Source of the DNA: Clostridium sp. CMCC3677
Lineage (GTDB): Bacteria; Bacillota; Clostridia; Clostridiales; Clostridiaceae
Length of the DNA: 64,000 nucleotides
Assembly (NCBI RefSeq): GCF_023845585.1
Contig: NZ_JAMQHS010000010.1
Location: 59,854-123,853, forward strand
Direction of reading: 5' to 3'
This document shows, piece by piece, positions 18,410 through 27,358 of the stretch; within the stretch, counting starts at the first letter, position 1; every line of letters starts with the position of its first letter. Position numbers and translations under genes: made by a program. The notes below the pieces were generated by a model. That model was not told the origin of the DNA. It was given only the letters and a program-made list of their open reading frames with translations, and ran no database searches.

Positions 18410-19840
18410 GTGTCATTATTAGAAAAAGGGTTATATAGAATGTTTAATGGTAAAAGAACCATTAATAGTACTATATTTTTAAAGGAATTTGAAGAGGAAA
18501 ATATACAGTTAAAAGAACTTATAGAACTTTCTAAAAAAGTTTCAGGAGAATGCAAAGAGAAAATTGATAAAGATATACTTTTATTAAAAGAAGGATTAAA
18601 AGGAGAACAAAATGTTTACTTTCAAATAAAGAATTCATTTATTCCAATGCTTGTTTTGTATGATATTAGACTAGAATATGAGGAATTTACAGCTCAATTT
18701 GATTTTATACTTATAACTAAGAAATGTATTTATGTATTAGAAACTAAAAAATTAAGTGGAAATATTGAAATAAATGAAGATGGGGATTTTATAAGAACTA
18801 TAAGAACTAAGCAAGGTAAATTTTATAAAGAAGGTATGGAAAGTCCAATTACTCAAAATGAAAGACATATTAATATACTTAAAGAAATTTTAAGAAAAGA
18901 TAATTTAGTAAATAACTTTCCAATTAAATCACTTGTTGTTATAGCAAATCCAAAAACTATAATAAAAAAAGCAGAGTGTCCAAAACATATAAAAGATATT
19001 GTTGTAAAGTACGATCAATTAAATAGTATATTAAAGAAAGATTTTGAAGATGTAAGTATTGAAAGAGATCTTTTAGAAAAGTATTTATATAATATAGCTA
19101 ATTTTTTAATAGCAAATAATAAGGCTATTACATATGACTATAAAGCTAAATACTTAATTGATGAAGATTGTATAAGTAACAATGAAATAGAAAATAAGGA
19201 TATTGAATACAATGATAATAATGAATTTAAAATTCAAGATTGTGAGAAAAATATAGATATAAAACAAAGCAATAATGAATCTAAGAGTGTTAATGCTCCT
19301 ATAATAGAAAATGTAAAAGAAGTTATAGAAGAAGAAAAGTTATCTAAAAAGGCTGATAAGAAGGAAAAAATTGAGACTGATGGACAAGGTAATAATTATA
19401 ATTTAGTATATTCAAATTTAAAACAATATAGATATAATAAAGCAAAAGAAGAGAAAATACAGCCATATATGATATTTAGTAATGAAGTTCTTGAGCAAAT
19501 TATAAAGAATAATCCAAAAAGCAAAGAAGAATTATTAAATATAAAGGGTATTGGAAAAGTAAAAGTGGACAAATATGGTGATGAAATATTAGAAGTTATT
19601 TCAAGGAATGATCCTAAAGAAAAACTTCATTTAGCTTTAAAAGAATATAGATACAACAAGTCAAAGGAAGAAAAAATACAAGCATACATGGTATTTACTA
19701 ATGATGTGTTAAATCAAATGGTTGAAAAGTATCCTAAAAATCAAGATGAACTAATAATTATAAAGGGATTAGGAAAAGTTAAAATTGATAAGTATGGAAA
19801 TGACATTTTAGAAATAGTTAAGAGATATAATAAGATTTAG
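18410..19840 (+). CDS. NERD domain protein with two C-terminal HRDC domains
   Basis: A 476-residue protein. Residues about 60-180 form a NERD nuclease-related domain (LKGEQNVYFQIKNSF, then FDFILITKKCIYVLETKKL, which holds the E-x-K of a PD-(D/E)XK fold). A charged linker follows at about 240-340. Two tandem HRDC domains then occur, each with a YRYNKAKEEKIQPYMIFSNEVL-like start (cited in part) and a LNIKGIGKVKVDKYG-like end. HRDC binds nucleic acid and normally sits on RecQ or RNase D, so NERD-HRDC-HRDC suggests a stand-alone DNA-processing or defence nuclease. The start is GTG at 18410, by alignment of its spacer with repeat A copy 1. Confidence 0.85.
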   Translation: MSLLEKGLYRMFNGKRTINSTIFLKEFEEENIQLKELIELSKKVSGECKEKIDKDILLLKEGLKGEQNVYFQIKNSFIPMLVLYDIRLEYEEFTAQFDFILITKKCIYVLETKKLSGNIEINEDGDFIRTIRTKQGKFYKEGMESPITQNERHINILKEILRKDNLVNNFPIKSLVVIANPKTIIKKAECPKHIKDIVVKYDQLNSILKKDFEDVSIERDLLEKYLYNIANFLIANNKAITYDYKAKYLIDEDCISNNEIENKDIEYNDNNEFKIQDCEKNIDIKQSNNESKSVNAPIIENVKEVIEEEKLSKKADKKEKIETDGQGNNYNLVYSNLKQYRYNKAKEEKIQPYMIFSNEVLEQIIKNNPKSKEELLNIKGIGKVKVDKYGDEILEVISRNDPKEKLHLALKEYRYNKSKEEKIQAYMVFTNDVLNQMVEKYPKNQDELIIIKGLGKVKIDKYGNDILEIVKRYNKI

Positions 19841-19865
19841 TGATTATCATGAGTGAGATATGAAT

Positions 19866-19955
19866 TAGAGTCTATGTAATGTAGGCTCTTATTTTTTTAT
19901 AATTAAATTTGATATTTATGGTAAAATATTCATGGAAGTAAAATGCACATAGGGA
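19866..19955 (+). repeat. Spacer repeat B, copy 2 (terminator plus promoter)
   Basis: GAGTCTATGTAATGTAGGCTC, a T run, then GATATTTATGGTAAAATATT match repeat B copy 1. Identity fades just before the HNH start codon, where AGCACATTTGG is replaced by ATGCACATAGG. Confidence 0.75.
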
Positions 19956-19963
19956 GAATTTTA

Positions 19964-21130
19964 ATGAATAAGATTTACATAGAAAAAGAAGGCATAATAT
20001 TACCTAAAGAAATAAGCTTTGTACCTTATAGCAATGAAGTAGATTATAGAAGGTTTTCAGCAGTGTTAGATGATAATAAAATGTCTGCTACATATAAAAT
20101 GTATTGGCTTTTAGCTTTATTAGAAGAAATACAACTTGATAATTTTGATATAGATTTTAAAAAACTTATAAGTAGAATGGTAACTTTGGCTTGGTATCCA
20201 ATACTTAAGTACAAGCTTAGTTTTGGTTTGTGTGACAATTTAGTTAAAGTTGTTAATTATATTGAGGATACATATAATTTAGGAAGTAATTATGATGAAA
20301 AGAAATTATTAGATTTTATATATAATTGTGAAGATAAGATATTAAATAAGATGCTTAAGGATTTAACTTATAATGTGCCATATAGATTTTTATCACCATT
20401 TTTTAGAGAACATACCCGTGGAGAAAGATCAAAGGTTGAAAAAATAATTGAAGAACTTTCAAGAACTGATGAAGAATGTGTTTATGAAATTTATATAGAT
20501 GTAAATAAGAAAAAACGAATCAAAATCAGAGAAAATTGGTGCAATTATTTAAAGAATAACTATAGAATCCTTCAAGGATGGGCATATTATAAGCTTGTGA
20601 TTTTCCTTCAAAAAAGAAATCTTAATGTACCAGGAATAGCAATGAAATTAGAAGCTCCAAAGAAAAGAAATCTTACAGCTCAAACAAAGATTTGGAAAGA
20701 GATAATAGAAACTAATCATATTAATGATATTTATACAGGACTAGAATTCACAAAGGAAAATTATAATGAGTATGGAGTTCTAAGCATGGATCATTTTATA
20801 CCTTGGAGCTTTGTACTTCATGATCAAATATGGAACTTAGTACCTACATTTAAGAATATAAATAGCAAGAAAAGTGATAACTTATTAAATTATGATAAAT
20901 ATATAGACAAGTTCTGTGATTTACAATATAAAGCCTTTTCTTTTGTAGTAGATAAAAAAAGAAATAACCAAATTGAAGAGTATAGAGAACTATTAAGAAT
21001 AGAAGATGCTAAGAAATTTAAAGAAGAAAAAACTATTGAAGAATTTTATAAGATGATAAAGAAAGAAGTCATGCCAGTTTATAATATTGCTGTGAATCAG
21101 GGGTTTGGGATTGTGGAGGAATTGATTTAG
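19964..21130 (+). CDS. HNH endonuclease domain protein
   Basis: A 388-residue protein. The first 250 residues are helical and unrecognised. Residues about 265-310 hold an HNH nuclease core: IYTGLEF, then SMDHFIPWSFVLHDQIWNLVPT, then NSKKSDNL. This gives the D-H, the N of WNLVP and the final N/K-S-D-N block found in HNH enzymes of defence loci; there is no CxxC zinc pair. The ATG at 19964 follows GGGAG. It is a single-gene unit with its own repeat-type promoter. The DNA target and biological role are unknown; phage restriction is plausible by family and location. Confidence 0.83.
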   Translation: MNKIYIEKEGIILPKEISFVPYSNEVDYRRFSAVLDDNKMSATYKMYWLLALLEEIQLDNFDIDFKKLISRMVTLAWYPILKYKLSFGLCDNLVKVVNYIEDTYNLGSNYDEKKLLDFIYNCEDKILNKMLKDLTYNVPYRFLSPFFREHTRGERSKVEKIIEELSRTDEECVYEIYIDVNKKKRIKIRENWCNYLKNNYRILQGWAYYKLVIFLQKRNLNVPGIAMKLEAPKKRNLTAQTKIWKEIIETNHINDIYTGLEFTKENYNEYGVLSMDHFIPWSFVLHDQIWNLVPTFKNINSKKSDNLLNYDKYIDKFCDLQYKAFSFVVDKKRNNQIEEYRELLRIEDAKKFKEEKTIEEFYKMIKKEVMPVYNIAVNQGFGIVEELI

Positions 21131-21527
21131 TATTAACATAAATAAAATTTGTTGCTTAAAATTAGAAATATAGAATTACATGTTGTATAAAGAGAAAAAA
21201 TAGGAAATAAAATAATTATATAGATAAATAAGTAAAATAAGTATGAATATTGTAGTATAATAAGCATAGATAAATTTAGCTAATTGGAATAATTGTTTTT
21301 GTTTTAGTATGTTGATAATGTCTATAATGGGAAGTTGATATATTAATAGAATAAAAAATATAGAATGGTGTTTAGATTATTTACAGAGTATATATAAACA
21401 ATTAACAGCTGTATGAAAAGATACAGTGATGAATAAACAATAAAGATAATAGTAAGAGAATTTAGTTGGAAAATAGTTTATTAATAGTGAAACCAATATA
21501 AGATGAGTGAAGGGAGAAATATATATA
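21131..21527 (+). other. Spacer before Hachiman; no gene seen
   Basis: About 400 bases of AT-rich sequence with no ORF above 30 codons and no repeat shared with the neighbouring spacers. The Hachiman promoter must lie here, but no clear -35/-10 pair stands out. AAGGGAG precedes the hamA start. Confidence 0.4.
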
Positions 21528-22346
21528 ATGACTGTACAAGATACAATGATAGGAAAACATCCTAATGATGATTTGTTTCATTTGTGGACAGATTGTGTTG
21601 ATTATGAATGTGATGATAAGAAACGGTACCGTCATTTAGATGGAAAAGATAAATATCGCGATAAAGCAATTGAAACAATTGCAGCGTGGTTGATTAAGTA
21701 TCACCTTTCAGATTCAAAACGAGTAATGATTGAGAGAAAACAGAATATATTGAGAAAATATGAATTTCAGAAATATGCTGAATCATTACATATATTGCCT
21801 AGAACAGATAAGACCAAGAAAGGTAACTTTGGAGAAGTTGTGTTGTCAGAATATTTAAGTAAAACAACTGGTATAAAAGTTCTTGTATACAAATTACATT
21901 ATAATCCTAATGTAGATCAATCAATGAAGGGCGACGATGTTTTGCTGGTGGATAAACAGAAAATTATATTAGGTGAAAGTAAATTTCGTGCAACACCAAA
22001 TAAAAAAGCTGTAGAAGATGCATCAGAACTTATGGGTGATTCTATGGTGCTGCCACTTTCACTTGGTTTTATTGCTGATAGGTTATTAGAACAAGGGGAT
22101 AGTAAATTAGCAGAGGAAATATTTGATATACAATACAAAATAGGAAAAACAGATATAGACATTAAAAATGTTGGTTTTTTGATTTCAACAAAATCAGTCT
22201 GCAGATATGTTGAAAATAACATAAATTCATGCAATAATGAATTTATTTTTTTATCATTGGGAATTGAAAATCCAGTTGATTTTATGAATGAAGCCTTTAA
22301 AAAAGCTGAAGAACTTTTAGTGGATGTGAATAAACATGAAAATTGA
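21528..22346 (+). CDS. hamA: Hachiman defence protein HamA (DUF1837 nuclease)
   Basis: A 272-residue effector of the Hachiman anti-phage system. A PD-(D/E)XK-type active site is visible: GNFGE at 99-103, GDD at 135-137 and GESK with E150 and K152. The N-terminal 95 residues hold a DUF1837-type domain. HamA is known to be a DNA nuclease held in check by its helicase partner HamB, which overlaps it by 11 bases here. The ATG at 21528 is chosen over an in-frame GTG 21 bases upstream. Codons such as CGG, CGC and GCG are commoner than in the genes before it, hinting at separate acquisition. Confidence 0.9.
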   Translation: MTVQDTMIGKHPNDDLFHLWTDCVDYECDDKKRYRHLDGKDKYRDKAIETIAAWLIKYHLSDSKRVMIERKQNILRKYEFQKYAESLHILPRTDKTKKGNFGEVVLSEYLSKTTGIKVLVYKLHYNPNVDQSMKGDDVLLVDKQKIILGESKFRATPNKKAVEDASELMGDSMVLPLSLGFIADRLLEQGDSKLAEEIFDIQYKIGKTDIDIKNVGFLISTKSVCRYVENNINSCNNEFIFLSLGIENPVDFMNEAFKKAEELLVDVNKHEN

Positions 22347-25300
22347 AACTGCAAACAAATATTTTGAAAAGTATGAAAAGGATTCTGTAATACAGAATTA
22401 TATTGCACAAGCGAAATCAAGATATATTTTATACAATGCAAATGAACCTGAAGAAAATTTTCCTAGATATACAGAAGGATTGGATAAGAAATGTACCCAT
22501 TTAGCGTTTGGTTATATTGAGTTCGGGTTGACATTTTTATTAAATGATGAAAAGGAAAAATCTGATTTGTGTATGGAAAGAGCTGGAGGTGTATTGGAGC
22601 ATCTTTTTGCATATAAAAAATGTAATAAAAAGTATAAAGAATATTTTTGTTTGGTTTGTGCACTTACGTATTATAGTGCGTCACAATATTCAAAGTCTTT
22701 TATTGTAATGCAAGAGTATACCTGTAAGACTCCAGTTGCAAGAATGGTTAAAGCATTTTTAACACGTAATTTTGGGAAACTAGAAGAGACGATAAGGAAT
22801 GTACAGTTTGATATTAGAACAAATGATGATTGGAATGATATAAAACATGACAAGATTTATTCAAAAATACTCTCAGATGCATTAATACAAATGCTTCAAT
22901 ATATATATAATGGAAGAAATGAATCATTAGAGAATGCTAAAAACATTTTGATTGATTTAATTGATTTAACAGATATTAATGAGGAACCGCATTTGTGGTG
23001 GATATTTCGATTATTGAAGCTGGTATTTGGAGAATATAAAGAAGCATCTCTTTGGAATATACTACCGCCGATTATACCAGAAGATAATAAATGTAAGGAT
23101 TACATTTATGCAAATATTTTTAAGGAACCACCGATTGTAGAATTGTTTAAATCTCAGAAGGAATGTATTGGTAAAATTGCAGACAATGATGTCGGATTTA
23201 TTATTGGTATACCAACTAGTTCAGGAAAAACCAAAATCGCAGAAATCACAATTGTTAAAACTTTATTTGAAAATCCAGATTCACTATGTGTTTATATAGC
23301 ACCCTTCCGTTCGCTGGCAACAGAGGTTGAGAATGGATTATCAGGTATATTAAGTGTAATTGGATTTGGGGTATCCCATTTATATGGTAATTCCCAAGCT
23401 ACACAATTAGACAGGGAATCTATTAAAAAAGCTAATGTTATAATTGCCACACCAGAAAAAATTAAGTCTATTTTACGTTCAAACGATGAAATGATAGAAC
23501 GGATAAAACTTGTAATAGTTGACGAAGGTCATTTAGTTGGTGGGGAACCAAGATATATTACCAGTGAGTTGTTAGTCGAAGAATTGAAAATTTGTCTGAA
23601 AAAGAATGGCGGCAAATTAGTAATGCTTTCGGCCGTTTTACCTAATTTATCAGAATTTGCAAAATGGATAAGTGGAAATACTAGTGATGCTGTAAAATCC
23701 TCTTGGAGACCATCCGAACAAAGATTTGGAGTATTAGATTTTAATAATAATTCAGTAGATTTAAAATGGCCTGGAGAGCCAGTATCATTTAATAACAATT
23801 TTATAGAAGCTGAAATAATAAAACCTTCAAGAAAAACTAAAACAGGTAGGATATATAAAGCCAAATATTTTCCAGAGGACAAAAAGGAGGCTGTTGGTGC
23901 TACTGCAGTAAAGATGTTGCTAATGGGTTCAGTTCTAATTTATGTTGGACGTTCAACTATGGTATTTTCACAGGCAAGAATAGTTTCAAAGTTATTTAAA
24001 GAACAGAAAATAGAGCATAGTTGGGATAACTCAAATGATTTAAAATATGTAGAATTGGCATGTGAAGAGGCTTATGGTGAAAATTCAGAAATATTAAGCT
24101 TTATTAAGCAAGGCATCATATGCCATAGTTCTAAGCTTCCAACGGATGTAAGGCAAAGCATAGAACGCTTAATGATTAATGGCACACCAAAGGTAATAAT
24201 TGCAACATCTACATTAGGACAAGGCGTCAATATTGGTGTTTCAACTGTGATTATATCAAATGTGTATCTTGATCAGGATAACGTGGTAAAGGTGAAAGAC
24301 TTTTGGAATATAGCCGGACGTGCTGGACGAGCCTTTACTGATACGGAGGGAAAAATATTATATGCTATTGATAGAACAAAAAATAATTATTCAGTACAAA
24401 ATCAATTTAAGTATATGAATACATATTTTAAGAAGGAAAATGTTGAACAGGCTCGGAGTGGAATATTTTTATTGCTAAGGGCTCTATACAAAATATCACA
24501 AATGTGTAATATAAAGTATGAAATATTTTTAGAATTATTAGCTGAAAACAGTGATTTGAAAGAAACAGAAGAGGGTAAAAATTTCTTTGAGAGTTCAAAT
24601 AGATTATTGGATTTATTGGACGATACATTAATTTCAATGGACATTAAGCAAGGAATAAATTCCTTGGAGGAGTGTACAACATGGATAGATGATGTATTTC
24701 GGGGCTCACTTGCGTATATTCAAGCTGAGAGTTCATTAGATTTCACGCAGAAGCAAATTATTGATGTTCTAAAAGCAAGGAATAAAGGGGTTGTTAAATT
24801 AGCTGGGGATTATAGTAAATGGAAAGCAATAGCATGTTCTAGTATTCCGCTTAATGCAAGTATATACATAGATTCTCACATTGGAGAATTAAATGATAGC
24901 ATGAATAAATACTTAACATCGCAGCAATTATTTAGTGATATGATGGAGTTGATTAAACAACTAGATATGTTTGTAGCAGGGATTAATATGTCAAAAGATG
25001 ATGAATTAATTGAAATAGCAATGAAATATCCGATTCGTAGTCAATGGTATGGTGGAATATCGATTGAAGATATCAGTAAGATTAATGATAAAGCAGTAGA
25101 CGTATGTAATAAATACTATGGTTTTAATTTTCCATGGATTATAAATGCAGTAGCTAAAAAGATGAAAATTATGGGAAAGAAAGAGGAATCAAAGATTTTA
25201 GAAGATATTTCTTTGTTTTCCGAAATTGGAGTAGCAGATATTGAGAGCACAATGACATACCTATCTGGAATTCGGTCAAGAGAAAGCGCACAAGAGCTAT

Positions 25301-25704
25301 CTAAATTAATTGATATTGATGATATGTCGATAATGTCTGTTAAGGGGAAGCTATTGGATTTTAAGCATATGTTCGATGATGGACAGGAACAATGCTCTCA
25401 ACAAGCATATAAATGGTTACAATTACTGGTTGAAGATAATAAACAAAGAACACACATTTCATTAACTAAAATGACACTTAAAATTTCATATGAGCATTGT
25501 GGCAAATATGATGTTTTATATGCAAAAGACTTTGAAGAAAGAATATATTTATGCTCATATGATTATAAAATAAGAATTAAAATAAAGGAAAAATTGAATC
25601 ATAAGTTATCAATACTTTCGAAAATTCAAGGTCTCTATTTTGTAAAGACAGATAATGACTCGTGGGATTTGAAAACTATTAATCCTTATATAACTATAGT
25701 GTGA
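22336..25704 (+). CDS. hamB: Hachiman defence helicase HamB
   Basis: A 1122-residue superfamily 2 helicase, DEAD/DEAH type. The first 280 residues are a helical N-terminal domain. Walker A lies at PTSSGKTK (near 293-300), the box II at VDEGH (396-399), motif III at LSAVLP, and motif VI at GRAGRAFTD (661-669). A long helical C-terminal region follows to the end. HamB senses DNA damage or invading DNA ends and releases HamA, by published work on Hachiman. All helicase motifs look intact, so the system should be active. The ATG overlaps the hamA stop, giving translational coupling. Confidence 0.9.
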   Translation: MKIETANKYFEKYEKDSVIQNYIAQAKSRYILYNANEPEENFPRYTEGLDKKCTHLAFGYIEFGLTFLLNDEKEKSDLCMERAGGVLEHLFAYKKCNKKYKEYFCLVCALTYYSASQYSKSFIVMQEYTCKTPVARMVKAFLTRNFGKLEETIRNVQFDIRTNDDWNDIKHDKIYSKILSDALIQMLQYIYNGRNESLENAKNILIDLIDLTDINEEPHLWWIFRLLKLVFGEYKEASLWNILPPIIPEDNKCKDYIYANIFKEPPIVELFKSQKECIGKIADNDVGFIIGIPTSSGKTKIAEITIVKTLFENPDSLCVYIAPFRSLATEVENGLSGILSVIGFGVSHLYGNSQATQLDRESIKKANVIIATPEKIKSILRSNDEMIERIKLVIVDEGHLVGGEPRYITSELLVEELKICLKKNGGKLVMLSAVLPNLSEFAKWISGNTSDAVKSSWRPSEQRFGVLDFNNNSVDLKWPGEPVSFNNNFIEAEIIKPSRKTKTGRIYKAKYFPEDKKEAVGATAVKMLLMGSVLIYVGRSTMVFSQARIVSKLFKEQKIEHSWDNSNDLKYVELACEEAYGENSEILSFIKQGIICHSSKLPTDVRQSIERLMINGTPKVIIATSTLGQGVNIGVSTVIISNVYLDQDNVVKVKDFWNIAGRAGRAFTDTEGKILYAIDRTKNNYSVQNQFKYMNTYFKKENVEQARSGIFLLLRALYKISQMCNIKYEIFLELLAENSDLKETEEGKNFFESSNRLLDLLDDTLISMDIKQGINSLEECTTWIDDVFRGSLAYIQAESSLDFTQKQIIDVLKARNKGVVKLAGDYSKWKAIACSSIPLNASIYIDSHIGELNDSMNKYLTSQQLFSDMMELIKQLDMFVAGINMSKDDELIEIAMKYPIRSQWYGGISIEDISKINDKAVDVCNKYYGFNFPWIINAVAKKMKIMGKKEESKILEDISLFSEIGVADIESTMTYLSGIRSRESAQELSKLIDIDDMSIMSVKGKLLDFKHMFDDGQEQCSQQAYKWLQLLVEDNKQRTHISLTKMTLKISYEHCGKYDVLYAKDFEERIYLCSYDYKIRIKIKEKLNHKLSILSKIQGLYFVKTDNDSWDLKTINPYITIV

Positions 25705-25941
25705 GTTAAACTCTCGTGACTCGCTTTAGCATTAAAAAATATTGTAGTAAAAATGAAATAGTGATTAATATGATGTAGTTTGCACTCAAAATTAATACAG
25801 TGAAATATATCATAAATAATTCAAAGGTGTAATAAAAAATCTTATTCCATCTATCCATTATGAATATAAGCTTTGAAATAAAATGTAAGCAATTACAAAT
25901 TGAGTTTTATGACTAATATTAAAAGAGGTGATGTATTAAAA

Positions 25942-27105
25942 ATGAATATAGAAAATTATATTGAATCTCAATATAGAAATTTAGGTGGCAATATAAATCA
26001 AGAATATTTAGACTTATATGACAGGATTAATCATTCAAAACTTAAAGTTATTTTTTCTACTTTGCATTCAAGATTTCTGGAGTTGTTCAAATCTATGAAC
26101 AGTAGGTTACCAACAGAGAGCGAATATGGTGCTCATTTTTGGGCCGAACCAAGTCGTCAACTAATAGAAGCTATTGAAATAGCAGAAGGTTTACAACGAG
26201 CATTAAAAAATACTGAATTTGCATTTGAGTTTGATAAATATTATCAAAAAATAATAGAAAAGTGTAATAAATTTTTAAGTGGAAGTGGTGGAAGCGCTAT
26301 ACCACCAGGGATGGATAAGGTGGAATTGTATTATACTATTCCTATTTTTGTTCAACAAAACACTATTAATATTAAGAATATGGAATCTAATAAAACATTT
26401 GAATTAAATTTAATCGGAAAAGGATCATATGCACATGTATTTAAATATAAGGATGAATATTATAAAAAAAAATTTGCATTAAAACGTGCAAAAAAAGATT
26501 TAGATGATAAGGAAATTATTAGATTTAAGCGTGAGTTTGAGCAAATGAATATCCTAAATTCACCATACATAGTTGAAGTATTTTGCTATAATGATGCAAC
26601 TAATGAATATGTTATGGAGTACATGGATTTTTCACTGGATGACTACATTCAAAAAAATAATACAAAATTAAATACTTCACAGCGAAAAAATTTAGGGTTC
26701 CAAATATTAAAAGCTTTTTCTTATATACATTTAAAGGAATTATTACATCGAGATATAAGTCCTAAAAATATTCTTATTAAGCAGTATGATGATGTTTTGG
26801 TAGTGAAAATTGCTGATTTTGGATTAGTAAGAATTCCAGATAGCAATTTAACTAATGTTAATACAGAATTTAAAGGGTATTTTAATGATCCAAGCTTAGT
26901 AGTAGATGGGTTTGGACAATACAATATTTTGCATGAAACATATGCTTTGACAAGATTATTATTTTTTGTGATGACAGGAAGAACAAATACGGATAAGGTT
27001 AATGATCTTAAATTAAAAGAATTTGTTGAGAGAGGTTTGAATGTAGATAAAAACAAGCGTTTTCAAAATGTTGATGAATTATTCAGAGCATTTAGACAAA
27101 TTTAA
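25942..27105 (+). CDS. Ser/Thr protein kinase-like protein
   Basis: A 387-residue protein. Residues 1-150 are a helical N-terminal region of unknown type. Residues about 155-387 are a eukaryotic-type kinase domain: glycine loop IGKGSYAHVF, lysine in FALKRAKK, catalytic HRDISPKN (near 270) and metal-binding ADFGL (near 292). The lysine-asparagine-aspartate set is complete, so it should be active. There is no membrane segment or PASTA repeat, unlike PrkC, so it is a stand-alone cytosolic kinase. It lies 237 bases after Hachiman and before a HEPN-like gene. The ATG at 25942 follows AGAGGTGAT. Kinases recur in phage defence; the link here is inference. Confidence 0.85.
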   Translation: MNIENYIESQYRNLGGNINQEYLDLYDRINHSKLKVIFSTLHSRFLELFKSMNSRLPTESEYGAHFWAEPSRQLIEAIEIAEGLQRALKNTEFAFEFDKYYQKIIEKCNKFLSGSGGSAIPPGMDKVELYYTIPIFVQQNTINIKNMESNKTFELNLIGKGSYAHVFKYKDEYYKKKFALKRAKKDLDDKEIIRFKREFEQMNILNSPYIVEVFCYNDATNEYVMEYMDFSLDDYIQKNNTKLNTSQRKNLGFQILKAFSYIHLKELLHRDISPKNILIKQYDDVLVVKIADFGLVRIPDSNLTNVNTEFKGYFNDPSLVVDGFGQYNILHETYALTRLLFFVMTGRTNTDKVNDLKLKEFVERGLNVDKNKRFQNVDELFRAFRQI

Positions 27106-27247
27106 GAAATGATATTTTAGTAACTGAGTTTTGCATTATCAATATAATTGGACAAGTTGCGTTTTAATTCATTAGGATAATAACAAGAAGTTAAAGTATA
27201 TAAAGATTTTATTTAAAAAGTGTAGTCAATGTAAATAACTGCCAAGT

Positions 27248-27289
27248 AAAGATTATTCGTATAATCTTTAGACAAGTAATTATTTGTCT
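27248..27289 (+). promoter_or_regulatory. Two tandem hairpins in the kinase-HEPN spacer
   Basis: AAAGATTAT-TCGT-ATAATCTTT is a perfect hairpin, followed at once by AGACAA-GTAATTA-TTGTCT. No T run follows, so simple termination is doubtful. Next come GGAGGT and a short frame before the TTG of the HEPN gene. They may regulate the downstream gene. Confidence 0.4.
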
Positions 27290-27358
27290 CGGAGGTATGA
27301 TAAGAGAAAATTTATATAACATTTATGCATAAAGAGGTTATGAAAAGAAGGGATAAGT

